Of a stretch of DNA of 64,000 nt, positions 48,101 through 62,123 are shown piece by piece. The DNA is from Perkinsus chesapeaki (Eukaryota; Perkinsozoa; Perkinsida; Perkinsidae). Made by a program: the position numbers and the translations under genes. The notes under the pieces are model-generated. The model searched no databases, was not told the DNA's origin, and worked only from the letters and a program-made list of their open reading frames with translations. Position 1 is the first letter of the stretch. The number at the start of each line of letters is the position of its first letter. The stretch is from assembly GCA_013115145.1 (NCBI GenBank), contig JAAPAO010000084.1:1-64000 (forward strand), in the 5' to 3' direction.

Positions 48101-48745
48101 ATAACGAGATTAATATTTTGCAATAATCATTATTATTGTCTACATTTTCGAGGAGCTCCGCTGCTCAGCTCCCTGCTCTGCTGCTGCTCATCAAATCATC
48201 CATGGCCTTGTATATGTATAAGACTATGATTAGAACTCGATTTAATAATTAATAAAACCTCAACTGCGGCAAGGTATTTTACGCGTGACAAGTGACCTTG
48301 AAATAAACCACGGGCGTCGAAGTCGTACAGAGAAGTCCGCCGAGTTCTAGGGTGACTTCCGGAAGTGAGCTTCGCACTCAAACCGCGATTTGCCACAGCT
48401 CTGTTATGCATCCTCTATCGAAGAGTAAACTCTACCAGATACAGAGACGCCCAGTTCATTGCGACCTTGAGAGACAAATGCCGACACTAGATGAACGGCC
48501 GCGATTCTACAGACGACCAACTGAGATCAGTATACGTCCATTATATTTAGTTACCTTTTAGTTTGATATACCGCTAATATATTGCGCTCACCATGGTGAA
48601 AAAATCTTCCTAAATCTCTCCCAATACTAACCGCCAAGCCAGACCCACAAACCCTCCCCCCTTCCCCATAGTCACTACCGAGCAATTGAAATCTCCGCTG
48701 TAAATCCTCCAGCTGCTCCTCTGGTGTCATTGTAGTCTTAGACAT
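45199..48745 (-). CDS. Outer dynein arm docking complex coiled-coil protein (ODAD1/CCDC114/ODA1 type)
   Basis: This family anchors outer dynein arms to doublet microtubules. The start is at 48745 (MSKTTMTPEEQLEDLQRRFQ). Successive minus-strand exons read ERKATYETAQLNIKQNKEII with MKEENRSLRSQIAQLRTEV (about 48030-47880), FNEAQSIKRTYEQILRRLQE with ERINFDNQLQAVERR (about 47580-47490), LLLLSHDAYHAKEMAQAELH (about 47060), KKALVQQRVEMNHRLEQRER (about 46700) and EATGVSDVNEVIQKFLNQED (about 46480). The motifs QSIKxTYEQI, ATGVSDVNEVIQKF and the order are family hallmarks. The C-terminus ends QLKKQRKKAAAAAASKKT at 45199. Almost entirely coiled coil, with no globular domain. CCDC63 is the alternative paralogue. 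Confidence 0.85.
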
Positions 48746-48982
48746 GATGAAGATACGAAATGAATTCTGCAAGGATCCCTCCCTCCAGGCCCCATTAACG
48801 AAAGCAAGCCCCTTCCCTGTAGAAACTGTACCTCACCGTTACTCTAACGGTGATGTGGCAGATATAGCACCATCTCTATAGCACGAGGGAAGGATACTAT
48901 CGTACACTAGTAATGCTAAGGTATTGTTATTAACTATACGGTATGAGTGGGAAAAACCTCCCACATTGAGGAGGTCCGCAGT

Positions 48983-50927
<1,945 letters not shown>

Positions 50928-51985
50928 AGAAGTAGAGAACAGAATAGCGGTAAGTACATGAAATATGGTTGATTCTATTTTATTTATCTGGAGGCACAGC
51001 ATCTCCTGCTAGGCAGTATGGCTGTGTGGCCTCCGGCAGCAGTGTACATGGCGTGCACGATGCCATTCGGATACAGATCTCACATCCGCTTACTGAAATA
51101 TGGTTGATAATAACAGATAGAGTTAATAATAGGAAATAACCCTATTATTTGGGTATAGATAACAAAGCTAACAATAGGGACAAGCCAGTAGCTACCAGAC
51201 ACAAAAAGACCACATATCATTTCCCACAACACAAAGCAGCCACTATTGTTAGGTGAAGTATAACAGAGGTAAAGCCTACTACTGCTGTTGCTATGTCAGA
51301 CACCACTCAATCTACCCCGGCCGTTACGGAGAGGGCACTTACGGGGGAAATGTAGAGGCTAAGTCTTGTGGTAGTGGCCACAAAAAGGAGACAGCAATTG
51401 TGCAATTTTCGAACAACGGGTGATCAGCAGCAACAGGCTTTGTACGTAGAAGAACTGAAGTTAGCAATCAATGCTACAATCATCTCAATCGTAGCCTATT
51501 CGATGGCTGTGGGCCATCGCGGCCTCGAGCGCTCCTTGACAGAGCGCTGCAATAAACCATCCTACTAGTGAGGACCTGAGGGAACGAAAAGTGGACATAA
51601 ACTGTTGGCAGCAAACCATGACGTTGGATTTCATTTAGCGCGCAGTATTGCATCACACCTACGCACATAGGAACCCCCCCCCCTAACACATGGGAATAGA
51701 ACTACACTCAATAGGGTTAGGAATATCGCCAAGTAGGCGAGAACCTAATGGTGACGCAGACTTATTTGGCGGTAATAATATCAAACACCAGTGTGCCACC
51801 GTTAAGCATGTTAATATTTGATATAATAATAATCCTGAAGGCCTACTACATCACATTTTATTATGACACTCTTACACTATCACTTTCTCGAAGACATTCA
51901 GAAATATCGTTAGCATTCAAGAACACTCGATAAATCCTATATGTCTACTTAACCATTATCATATCCTCACTCTATGATTGTCCCA
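50928..51985. other. Intergenic, no gene seen
   Basis: AT-rich sequence with short ORFs on both strands and no motif. A homopolymer of C interrupts at about 51675. Confidence 0.4.
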
Positions 51986-51989
51986 CCTA

Positions 51990-52379
51990 CCGTCCCCCAG
52001 CTTACTTAAATCCATATCGTCATCATCAATGTCATCCAACTCTTCATCCTCATCATCAGTTCTCTGTTCAACAACAACATTACCAGATTGTATCAGACCA
52101 AGGAGGGTATCCAATGTAATGATTCTCGGACCTGCCACGCTTCAACCTAAGATTCTCTACAATACCCACTTTCCTACCTCTCTCAGCCCCTTCCTCCCCT
52201 GCAGCTCCCGTCCGAGCTGGACTACGTATCAAACGGAACGTGTGGTGGTCTGAGGTAATATAATACACACTCATTAAGACGAAAGCTACATGGCATAAAG
52301 ACATACACAGACGAAGGCAGGAAAAACGGTATATACCATATTTTGCTGAATCTATATAGTCGTCAATAGCTTCCCACAT
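51990..52379 (-). CDS. Acidic C-terminal coding fragment, unknown
   Basis: Minus-strand pieces read MWEAIDDYIDSAKYGI (52379-52332) and then, after a likely intron, DTLLGLIQSGNVVVEQRTDD and a strongly acidic run ending DLSKLG (about 52105-51995). These could be the last exons of a small gene downstream of the RING ligase. Family not recognised. Confidence 0.3.
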
Positions 52380-52708
52380 ATTTGCACTACTACACGATGC
52401 AAATTATACACCCTGTCCGCTACATAAGTCGGACCGAATCAGATAGTAAACCAAAGTGCATGCCAGAAGAAAGCCTATATGATTGATGCCCCAAAAATGT
52501 GTAGTTCAACATGACTAAGGAGGTGGTATGCTCCCTGACAGTAGACTCTAGAAGTCGTGATATCTCGTATGACCCTTCCACTATGTAACTCGCCACATTA
52601 TGGACCAAAGATACTAAATAGCTCAATATCATACCTCCTGCGGCTTAGATTCACCTCCAAAACTACGAACCGTAATAAACTCTTGAGCAGGGTTGCGATA
52701 TTCTACGA

Positions 52709-53874
52709 TTATTCACGTGTTTTCCCACATAAAAAACTTCGCTCCGCTGTCCTCCAGCCACTACCTTGTCCTTCGGGAAGATTGGCCGTCCTAATAGGAT
52801 GCTCCGGTATAGTGAGCTGAGCGTCCATATAGGAATGATAACACCCATCACAGAGATCATAGTCGTCACACTGCTCGCACTTCCAGCGATTGCGCCCGAC
52901 AATAGGGGACATGTCGCAGCAGTCACAACGGACCCCAGGGTGATGGGGACCGGCTGGCTCGGGGCCGCGCCCCATCCCTCTCGAGAACAAGGCGCGAAGA
53001 GGATTCTGCCTCCGACGCTCCGCCTCTATTTTATCAGCTTCCGCGTCCTCTCCAATCTCCCTTAAATACTTGACAGAATCCGTAGGTAATTTATGCCTAA
53101 TGAGATAGATAGTTAGCCTTCCTTCCGAGCGACCCAGGTTCGATTCCACTCACCGACACACTGGACAAGAATCGCTTTTCTCCAACCAAGGAACTAAACA
53201 GTCCCTATGAAACAGATGCCCACAAGGCAAACTAGTGGAGTCCGAGTCACCGGCATCTTCCCTATTGAACTCCAAAGTACCTATCAACACCGAAGTGAGA
53301 ATCAATGAGACTGGTGGGGAAGCCGGAACAGAGAGTAAGTGCAAGAAAGAGCAACCCATTGAACTACCAATTAGTATAATAAAGATACACATCTACGAAA
53401 TTAATAGTATTATACGATAGTAGGTATAAAAGTATTAAAATGGATCCCTTTATTACAAATGCTACACTCATCCACGGATGACTCTATAAGATCCTCAGCC
53501 TTCATCTCAGTCTTCACACGTTTGGGAGCCACAGGCAGTCGATCAATAAACGCCTACCCTCATACCGCTCCTTCCCCAGATCTTACTGTCTATATTACCT
53601 TGCACGTAGCAGGAGTAGAGGCATCCTGTTGACGCCTGTTCACTGCATTAGAGCTCTCCTCAGTCTGATGGCGCTCAGCTCCAGCCAACATCATCAGCGT
53701 TTGTAACAGATCATCCGCTGGCACTCTAGCGGCCTCCACGAAACTACCTCAGGCATATCTTTCCTACTCAACCTGGCCCGCTTACCCTCCGCCGCACTCC
53801 GGGCAACTGTTATCATCTGCAAGTCTGGGAATGCTCTTCCGACATTCATGACAGTAGTACCTATTAAAGCACAT
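52709..53874 (-). CDS. RING-H2 E3 ubiquitin ligase with N-terminal zinc ribbon and C-terminal ZZ finger
   Basis: The start at 53874 gives [20 protein letters not shown] with SCPECGGG, the N-terminal zinc ribbon of RNF126/RNF115-type ligases. After a spacer ([20 protein letters not shown]) comes VDECSICN, joined across an intron to [20 protein letters not shown] and SCPVCR, a complete RING-H2 (C3H2C3), then [17 protein letters not shown]. Beyond this, [20 protein letters not shown] with [14 protein letters not shown] and HPI forms a ZZ-type zinc finger, which RNF126 and RNF115 lack. The stop after CGKTRE is at 52709. It probably transfers ubiquitin to misfolded or membrane-derived clients, as RNF126 does; the role of the ZZ finger is unknown. 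Confidence 0.85.
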
Positions 53875-55737
53875 CTCTTCCTCTACTTAAGCTCCCTATT
53901 ACTGATTAGCAGCTCCCCGGCCACCTCCGATCCTCATGGTGAGCATGCGTGGACGACCGTTTGGTTCACCAGAGGATTGATCACGAGCGCCGCTGCCGTC
54001 CATTAGTAGCCCTTAACAAACGCTCTACTACGCGAAAATTTCGCGACAATTTTACTGGGAAAAGCGAGAAATTGCTGTGCTCAGATGGATTAGCGAAATC
54101 TCTGAAAAGGATGGTAAGAAGTAAATCTGGAAAGCCTCGTGGTAAGCCGGAAATGACCGAAGGGACAGAAGGTCACGTTGAGGAAGTGTGAGAAGAGGCA
54201 AGTGAGCAAGATTTATCGTACTGACGAGACAATTCAAAAGGTCTGCATCAGTTGTGGAGGTCCATTCTGGAATCGATTCCGCTGATTTTATTCATCAATC
54301 CCACCTAATCGATTAGATCTTATAATTCCAAATTATTACCGGCAACTATCGCACAAGAAAGACAAAAGCTAGTGGACAGCTCGGGCCAGCTATCAACCTC
54401 TCAGGAATCTTTTGTCACAGTAGCGGATACTCTAGCGCCTAACACTCCACCTTACCTATGAACGCTTTAGTTAAATCATATATAAATGTTAAAGACGGGG
54501 CAATTGCCTGCCATTTCCCCGGAGTCCTCTACAAGTACTCCTGCGCATGGCTTTGGTCAATCTATCAAATGGCGAGACCGGTAAGGACTCCCTATTACTT
54601 CATCTAGTCCCTTATTACTATCAGTTCCATTATATCTCCGTTGCTTATTTCCACATATTCACGTTCGTATTGCCCACGCTTTTGCCACTATTGAATTCCA
54701 AGCTTCGGCTCTCCTTTCCATAAGATTCATTTTCAGGTCGAAACCAGGCAGCCTGGACTACTGTTGTATATTCCTCTTCTGGACCTGTGCTCTCGCCCAG
54801 CTTATTTGCGGTATAGTAGTCGCCAGCTCCACTAACTACACTCGTCCTTTCATCAATGATGATGTAAGGTCCTCGGAGAGCCTTTTCTGCGTATAAATTA
54901 CACTTTAATCTACACCTTTTCAACGCTTATTTCGACAATAGTAACTTCAACTTGAAAAGTTGGTGTAACTTTATATATGCGCTGTTCCTTGATATTTCCA
55001 AAATTTCTTGGCTAGGGCTTGCATCCAGAACTCTTTGGTAATCAACTCTGAGGATCGAGCCAGGTTCGAACTACTTTTCTTGAACGGCATTGTTTGTCAT
55101 TCCCACTGTGTGTTCGTTTCCAGGCTCTAATATGCCCGAACGGCTACAACTTTGCGATTACAGATTGTGTAGGAGAGGCCACAACGTTACTCAATCCAAG
55201 GTAAGCGACTTGAACAAGCCTTGGAGAATGCTATTGAGAGCTAAGCCTTGGCGACTGGCCTGACGTGGCCGATTCCCGAGGGCGCGGGTGGATGTTTTAT
55301 CGACTAGACCGTGCGTCTGAAGTTCCCTAATTATTCAGTTTTCAATGTAGAGTGTTAATATTAGTATATGGCGACTCAATAGGTTTATGTAGTAGTGTAT
55401 GTTATGTATATTAATGTGTATATGCTAGTATATGTTATATCGGTAATATCCGAATAACTGTATTACCGTATGCCATTGCCCGAATGGCAGTAGTACGAAA
55501 TGAGGGGCCCCGGCGGCCTACGCCCTTTAGACAATCTGATACAGATTGAGAACTGGTGCTTGGTTTTGTCTTTGTGAGTGACAGCAGTCTTACTATAAAA
55601 AACTCAATATTGTCATTTAGTCAATCTTACTGTAAGTAGTTTTCAAATACTTATCACTCGGTATATTGTAATAGCAGGTCGATATTCATAATGTTAATTT
55701 GTGATCATCACATTTAGGTTTTATTAGGTTCCCTGTT
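53875..55737. other. Long stretch without a supported gene
   Basis: A basic plus-strand ORF at 53949-54191 (KFRDNFTGKSEKLLCSDGLA) and a minus ORF at 54923-54645 have no recognisable motif. A TATG/TGTA-rich simple stretch lies at about 55380-55440. The first exon of the CTL gene may be near 55.6 kb. Confidence 0.35.
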
Positions 55738-57483
55738 GGATTGCTCCAAGGTGTCTTTGTCAGTTTATTCTCGTGTGTAAACGATTCCCTGTGCAACGAG
55801 ATTCGCGCATGTACCAATTCCAGAAGCCTCACAGAGACGTCTTCGAGGAGCCTTGCTGAGTTCGCAGAGACCGCCGTAACGACCACATTTCTGCTAATTC
55901 CTTTCATGCCCTTCATGTAGGTCGCTGCCGATCTATGGGAGGCCCTAGGTGACTATTGGTTCATCCCAACCACTATATTCCCTGCCATGGTCGTCATAGC
56001 TCTCCTGTGGCTTCTAGCTTCCGAGTACCTTCCCAGGGCCCTTGTGTGGTCTACTCTAGGCTCCTCGGTGGTGTTCCTCATTGCCTTATGGGCGCTCTGG
56101 TAGGGACGACGCTTCCATCGACATTCTGCACACAAACTTTTCAGGACCTTCGAGTACGGAATTAACAATTGGATGCTTCTCGTGGTTGCAGGGATCGTTG
56201 TCATTCTCAGTGCGGTTTTCTACAAGTCGATAAATCGTGCTGCGAAAGTTATGTCAGTTGCGGCCAGTGGCCTTCGTAGCACTCCATCCATTATCGTGGT
56301 TTGCCTTCTATTGAAGGGTATCTTTGTTGGCTATGTAATTCTTTGGATATTCTTTATGGTGCGCTCAGCCCAGACCAAAGAGCTCAACTCGAGCGATTGC
56401 TCTTTGAGATCTTCGCCTGGGATTGGGTTTGCTCGGTTCCTGTTCGGTTTGTTATTTTGGATATTCACATATGTATTTCTTAATATGAAAACAGTAGTAT
56501 GTGCTGCTGGTATTGGTGCATGGTATTTCCCAAATGGTGATGGTGAACCAACAGTACCAGCTCTTAAAGGTCTACAATGGGCATTTACGTCAAGCTCTGG
56601 CGCAGTTATGTTTGCAGCTACTATAGTTGGTGTTACTAGATTCATTCTCAATCGTATAGGAAATGCCTGTCACTGTCTGCCATGGTTTCTGACCCCTCTC
56701 GGTTGCCTGTGGAAATGCTTCACTTGTTGTTGCCTCAGTATCCTTGAAGCTTTCTCCAAATTCGCAATAATCGGCCAAGTGTTTGCTGGTGGTAGTTTCT
56801 GCGGTGCTGGTCGGAGGTCTTTCCTCCTCATAAAGGATCGACTAGGAAAAGCCTTTATAACTGATGGTGTCGGTCACACTGTTGTATCTGCTATTACGTA
56901 CCTTTTCCCTTTCTCCCTCGGAGTCGCCTCGTGGCTCTGGCTCGATGCCGCTCAGGGGTATCAAACACTGTCGGAAGTTAACACTTTTTTACTCATTCCA
57001 ATTCTGCTGGCATTCGCATTGCTTATATCTACGCCAGTCTTCACCGTCGTCCTAATCACTTGGCTATCGCCTCTGCTGCACCAGTGGACCTGTGGTGACG
57101 ACGGCTGCGACTCTGCCATCCAGGCCGATGCCCAGAGGGCGATTAACTCTGTCACAGGAGCTTTGTTCATTGGCTCTGTTTGCTTTACATTCTTCAACTT
57201 CTTGGCCGATGTGATTCTTTGTTCGATTGACACCGTATTCTTCTGCTTCGCCATCGAGGTTGACACTATGGGTTACCAAAGGCGACTGGAGGGCGCCGTC
57301 TACTCCAAATTGCAAGACGCCTACGAGCTGAATCCTCCGTCCGATTGTTCCAGCTCTCCGCATACAGCGTGCGAGGAAGCCGAAGCGAATGGCCAGATGC
57401 CACCAGAAGGTCTTGTGAGTGCCCAGCAAGCCACGCTGGGTTATGTGGCAGCAAGTCCAGGGAATAGCATATGTTATGTTTGA
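55738..57483 (+). CDS. Choline transporter-like protein (SLC44/CTL family)
   Basis: Three exons are traced: 55738-55875, 55921-56099 and 56145-57483, with 45-nt introns (GTAACG donor with ATGTAG acceptor; GTAGGG donor with TTTCAG acceptor). The product has about nine to ten hydrophobic segments (PTTIFPAMVVIALLWLLAS, WMLLVVAGIVVILSAVFY, IIVVCLLLKGIFVGYVIL and others). The CTL core shows GIGAWYFPNGDG, KGLQWAFTSSSGAVMFAATI with VGVTRFI, a Cys cluster CHCLPWFLTP with CLWKCFTCCCLSILE, and FCFAIEVDTM near the C-terminus, all family hallmarks. CTL proteins sit in plasma or organelle membranes and move choline or ethanolamine. The N-terminal exon or exons and the initiator Met were not found. Codons at 56460-56650 are markedly richer in A/T at third positions than the rest. 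Confidence 0.85.
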
Positions 57484-58045
57484 AGACATTTGTCTCTATA
57501 TTTCGACCGTGTCGGTATTTTGTACGTTGTTTGTATTCTAAAGATTATGAAACAGTCTTTCAATAAAATAATGACCAGGTAAAGTCATTAGATTATTTCT
57601 ATTACGTGAAGCCTCGTGTTACCAGTATTATGCTGTGAGTGATTGGAGCTGGAAAGGCAGACGAACTGCTCAAGTCTAGGTAATGACTTATAGCGATGTA
57701 CAGTTTTCGTGCATTTGACTTCGAACTCCGAGGGAGGTAACTGAGGCGTGGGCCACGCCGCGTGGCTTGCTGCATTTCACTGTCTAACGTTCATTGGGTC
57801 TAGTCAGTCTCTAGATCTCCTTCTACAACAACCGATAAGACTGGTGTTTGTGAGATGTCCATGGCCCAAATTGTGATTCCCACATAGCGGTGTGTCGCAG
57901 TATTCGTCGCCTATGAACATGGTACCGGTGAATCATTGACACGATACCGTCGATGTGATAATAGTATTCCAGGGCATGGTATTTCCAGAGAGAAATGTCT
58001 AAGCGTGCTTTCCTTTGGGTTGCAACACTCTTCTTCGATCGCACG
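57484..58045. other. 3' flank of CTL gene and spacer
   Basis: AATAAAATAATG at about 57561 could serve in 3'-end formation of the CTL transcript. No gene seen. Confidence 0.35.
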
Positions 58046-60092
58046 GTCCTTTCTTCTGAACTCTCTTTAGTGACATGGAACACTATGCAGTACGGCGATG
58101 CGTAAGACCAGGCTTGAATTACAGACAAGTGTGGATAGCAGTTACAGCACCGAATGGGGCACACCTACCGAGATAGAGCGAGCTAATAGACTGGCAAAGA
58201 AGCGCGGCATCAGTCTGGAAACAGCTCGTGATGTGGGATACCTAGCTCAGTGTTCCGTTGTATTTCCTGACCGTGGTCAGATACTCGCGGACTCGAGGTT
58301 CCAGCGAGAGGCAGACCGACTTCGAGAGTGGCAGAAGAAGTATGATGTTATCGCTTTGCAAGAAGTGGAGTTCACTCATGAAAATGCGGTGCGCCTGATT
58401 GACAAGTAGGCCATCGGACGGCAGAAGGCTACGTCGACATGCTCAGGATCGAACTGGTGACATCTGAGTGGATAGCAGGGTGTCCATTGCCTGCACCAGA
58501 GTCCACATCTACCTTCGCTACGCCTCTCCTGCTCCGCCGGCAGCGCTTCACTAATGTTGTCCCATTGAGCAATGGTACAAAAGACATTCCTGGGTGCATC
58601 GTCGAGGCTGTGACACGCGAAGGTCGACCTACTTCCTGCTAGTGGTTTTATGCCTGTAGTGTTTCAGGCCTAACGATGGTGATTGGTAGCCTTCACGCAA
58701 AGTCGGGACCTATAAGGGCTGATGCTGTATCAACTGTCAGGAGCTTCTTGCAGCATCTGGATGATAATCTTAATAATCGCACTGATCAGCTCATCTTCCT
58801 TGGAGGAGATTGGAACTCCCACATGTAACAATCTCACTCGTCCTCGAACCCTTGCAACTTGCAAGCTGCAAGCCACGCTTATCGGGCCTGATGAATGATG
58901 ACATTGCGAAGATGGCAATCTTTAGCTTGTTCCATTCAAAGCCTTCCGGTGTGGAGCGCCCTGTCTGATCAGGTATGACCTGCTCCCACTATTCCAGTCA
59001 TCATCTCCCGACTGGACCCTCCACACTGTACCGACGAATGACACCCCCTTATGGTCTTTACCGAGGTTCACTAGTCAGCATGAACATAATTGGCTGGCTG
59101 CTTATGACGGATGGTTCGTGCTAACTCCAGCGTCAATGTGAGATATTAGGCAACAATCGCATGCCGTAGCTTCTTCTTAGTCCACGTTATCGGTTCTCCA
59201 CAACAGAGCTTCGTCAAGGCTTTCTCCCCAAGTACTTGCTTCGCGAAGGTGATAGCACGTACCGGGCGAGTCCGTTCTACTATGGCAACTGCCGAGGCGA
59301 GGACGGTAGGCCTGGTTTTCGCTATCCGGAGATTACATGACTGCGGCAGGTCCCGCGTCACGTTTCCCTGAGTGCATTTCTGGGCAGCTGAAGATCGAGA
59401 CGAACGGAGCTACTTGGATATACCCTCATCTACTTGCCGATGTCGGCCTTTCAGACCACATGGCAGTCGAAATGAGAATACATGACGAACGCTGGGAAAT
59501 AAGTTTAACTTAGCCTGGCTTGCTACGAAACGTGATGGCGAAGCAGCTTAAAGGTTTCTTGTCACGACGTGTGATGGAGTTAGAAAAGGCTCGACGTGGT
59601 GGAAGAAACGTACGGACACCACTATGGTGCCGCCATATACTCCCAATGTGTCCTAATCAAAGGAATTCCACAGTTGGGAGTCAAAATCCAACAAGCCGGA
59701 TACTGCGCCTACCCACACTAGTGGCTTCGTCGCTAGCACCTCGAAAGCACAAAAGAGTTTACCAGGAAGAAACCGATTGCTACAGTTGACAAATCGCAAA
59801 TAGGTCGCGCCTCGGAACTTCGAGTTCATTAGATATCTATCTTCAGGCTTTTAATGTAATTTCCCTCAATGGTTGAGGAGCACTCGGACCTGTCCAATTG
59901 GCTAATCATTCAACACTAGCATTTGCGCGGCGGGGACCGCGCGTAGACCTACGGAAGGTGCAGAGATGCATGAATCCAGTATACTCCGAATGTAGACATG
60001 CAAAGAGACAGAGCAAATGAAACGCCATCAGTGAGCTTCATCCGGTAGAGTTACACCCACATGTTCTGTTACACCTACCAGAAAATTCGCTC

Positions 60093-60173
60093 CAAAGACC
60101 AGGGATAGTGTGGACCACAGTATCCCTGGTCTTTGAAAAAGAAATCCCGACCACAGTCTGTGGTCGGAATTTC
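60093..60173. repeat. Two adjacent hairpins
   Basis: CAAAGACCAGGGATA (60093-60107) is the exact reverse complement of 60121-60135, with a 13-nt loop. CCGACCACA (60147-60155) pairs with TGTGGTCGG (60159-60167), extendable outward to GAAAT and ATTTC. They lie in the decayed middle of the LINE. Confidence 0.75.
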
Positions 60174-60790
60174 TCACAAATGTCGTGACACCGCGCAGCG
60201 GGGAGATAGTTGGCGGTTGGGAAGGCTTCGCGCACGTTTTCGTACTGTATGTGTTCAGGGGGATGCCACGATCGCTCGAAAAGAAATCACGTCAACGCAA
60301 CCGAGTGCTTTAAAAACGAGCTCAACCACCCGGAGCAGTACCGTCGTTCAAACGCGTAGGGCAACGACACATCGGGCATTGATGCTGGGTCATAGGCGGA
60401 CTGCTGAAGCAGGTCGGAAAGCAATATGTGCGATAAATATGCTTGCACGGGAGCTGAACCACATTGTCATCATGGCTGAGGGGTTCCAGGCAAATGGCCC
60501 ATAGATAATTAGCCTGAAATATTTGTAAATCTACATCTAATAATAAAAGAATTAACTCTGCTAGGAGTAGAATATCTTAACAGCAGTTACATTCTTCTGG
60601 GTGAACCAAAGTTTAGTTACCAAAGAGTTACAGAACAGTATAAGCTCTATACTATAGGTATTAAACCCTTCCGGCAGTTGCACATGGAATGGATAGCCTA
60701 ACTGAGGCATTCTCGGCGTTGAACTATAAACCCTCTCACACACACTAATGCGCGGTTGCTAATGCGCGGTAAGCGCAGCTGCTGAATCGG

Positions 60791-61756
60791 ATGACATTGC
60801 TGGAGTCGGGGATGCGCAGAACCATGCTTGAGGAGATGTATCGGTCGAGAACACTAGGGATTCTCATAAATGTCATGACAGTGTTATTCTCTGAGATAGC
60901 TGGTGTCTGCCAAGGTTCTTGCCTTGGCCCTATTCTATGGCTAATCTACTTTTCACCCATACAGCCTGCTGCTACTATCGCTGCTGGACCCGGCCTATCC
61001 ACCTACACCTTCGCTGACGACCACACGCAAGGATCTAGCAGCCGCGACCAACTAGATAGAGGAGAATCAGGAGCCCTGCGATTCACTGCTGGTGCCAGGA
61101 TAACTATGGAACCATCAAAAAAGGTTCTGAGTTGCTTTACTAACCGAGCTCGCTCTACTGCTGATAGTTGCCCCATCCTACTTGGACTTCGGATTGACCC
61201 CGGTCTTACTATGTCCGTACACTTCGACCATGTTCTTAAGCGAGTTGCCGTGAGAACGGCCCAACTCCTTCGACTCCGACCCTTCATGGACACTGAGCAA
61301 CTAGGGCGTTGCTTCAAACAGTACTGCTGGCCATATTTGAAGTATGGCATGCCTGGTTTTATTCATGCTAGCGAAGCTCAGTTAAAGCGACTTGATGCCT
61401 GTCAAGACCGTTTCCTGGAACTCACAGGTTGCTCTCTCCCGTCTCTTGGATGGAGGCGACATGTGGGTATAATGACTTGGCTTTATAAAGTTATAGTTCT
61501 ACACAGAGGTTCTCCCTCTCTCCAGTCACGGTTCACTATAACTCAAGGACAGAGTCGTTACACTACGCGTTCCACCTCCCGATTGCACTCATACCAACTC
61601 GAGATCAAAAAGAAATCAGATGACATAGTTATATACCGTCGGTGGTGTAGGGCTCTCGACGCATGGAATGCCCTCCCGTCCTCTGTATTTCCTGAAGAGC
61701 GCACAAGGATTGATCACTTCAAAATAGCCGTATCATTGCTGAATCGTTTTTTGTAA
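60791..61756 (+). pseudogene. LINE reverse transcriptase, partial
   Basis: A 321-codon ORF with reverse-transcriptase motifs B/4 (GVCQGSCLGPILW) and C/5 (FADD in place of YADD), then MEPSKKVLSCF, PILLGLRIDPGLTMSVHFDH, the thumb-like HFDHVLKRVAVRTAQLLRL and YCWPYLKYGMPGF. The fingers and N-terminal motifs are missing upstream, so the ORF is a fragment of a longer polyprotein. Confidence 0.75.
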
Positions 61757-61790
61757 AAAAAAGTGTCACGGTGACACCGCTCCGTCGAGA

Positions 61791-62123
61791 CATAGTCTGC
61801 GGATCTAGTAACTGCACGCATGTGCACCGTTTGCTGACAAGGCTGGAGGTTCGCATATGAACCGTAGTAGCACAGAGATCATATGGCCAAATCGCGTCAA
61901 ATTGTTCGAGTGGTTACCCTCCCTTTCAATTCGGCCTTCGAGCTGCTCACCGTCCATGGTACAGCCTTCGTGCTACTTGTTCACAAAATAATGTTTATTT
62001 AATAACTGAATCCAACGTAGGAAACGTGTCTAAAAACGTTAGTTCGTTCCTCACTCTCCTAGGAATGAGCGCCTTGTGGTCACTGAGCTCTCATCCTGTG
62101 ATCCTTTACCTTCTAATCACTAG
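61791..62123. other. Spacer upstream of the hydrolase gene
   Basis: No ORF with support. It presumably holds the promoter of the gene at 62124. Confidence 0.35.

Larger units (their letters stand above)
58046..61790 (+). mobile_element. Degenerate non-LTR retrotransposon (LINE)
   Basis: An apurinic-like endonuclease domain is scattered over 58075-59515: LVTWNTMQYGDA followed by a stop and frameshift, KYDVIALQEVEFTHENA, GSLHAKSGPIRADAVSTVRS, IFLGGDWNSHM then stop, and ADVGLSDHMAVEMRIHDERW. The order is that of LINE endonucleases. The region 59520-60790 keeps no clear domain. A reverse-transcriptase part is open at 60791-61756, with SEIAGVCQGSCLGPILWLIY and the catalytic FADD in YTFADDHTQG, followed by the typical C-terminal segment. 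It ends in an A-rich run and hairpin (GTGTCACGGTGACAC). Stops and frameshifts make it non-autonomous. Confidence 0.75.

Noticed and set aside
53100-53150. tRNA-like B box (GGTTCGATTCC)
   Set aside because: It lies inside an intron of the RING gene on the opposite strand, and the TΨC stem does not pair beyond two bases.
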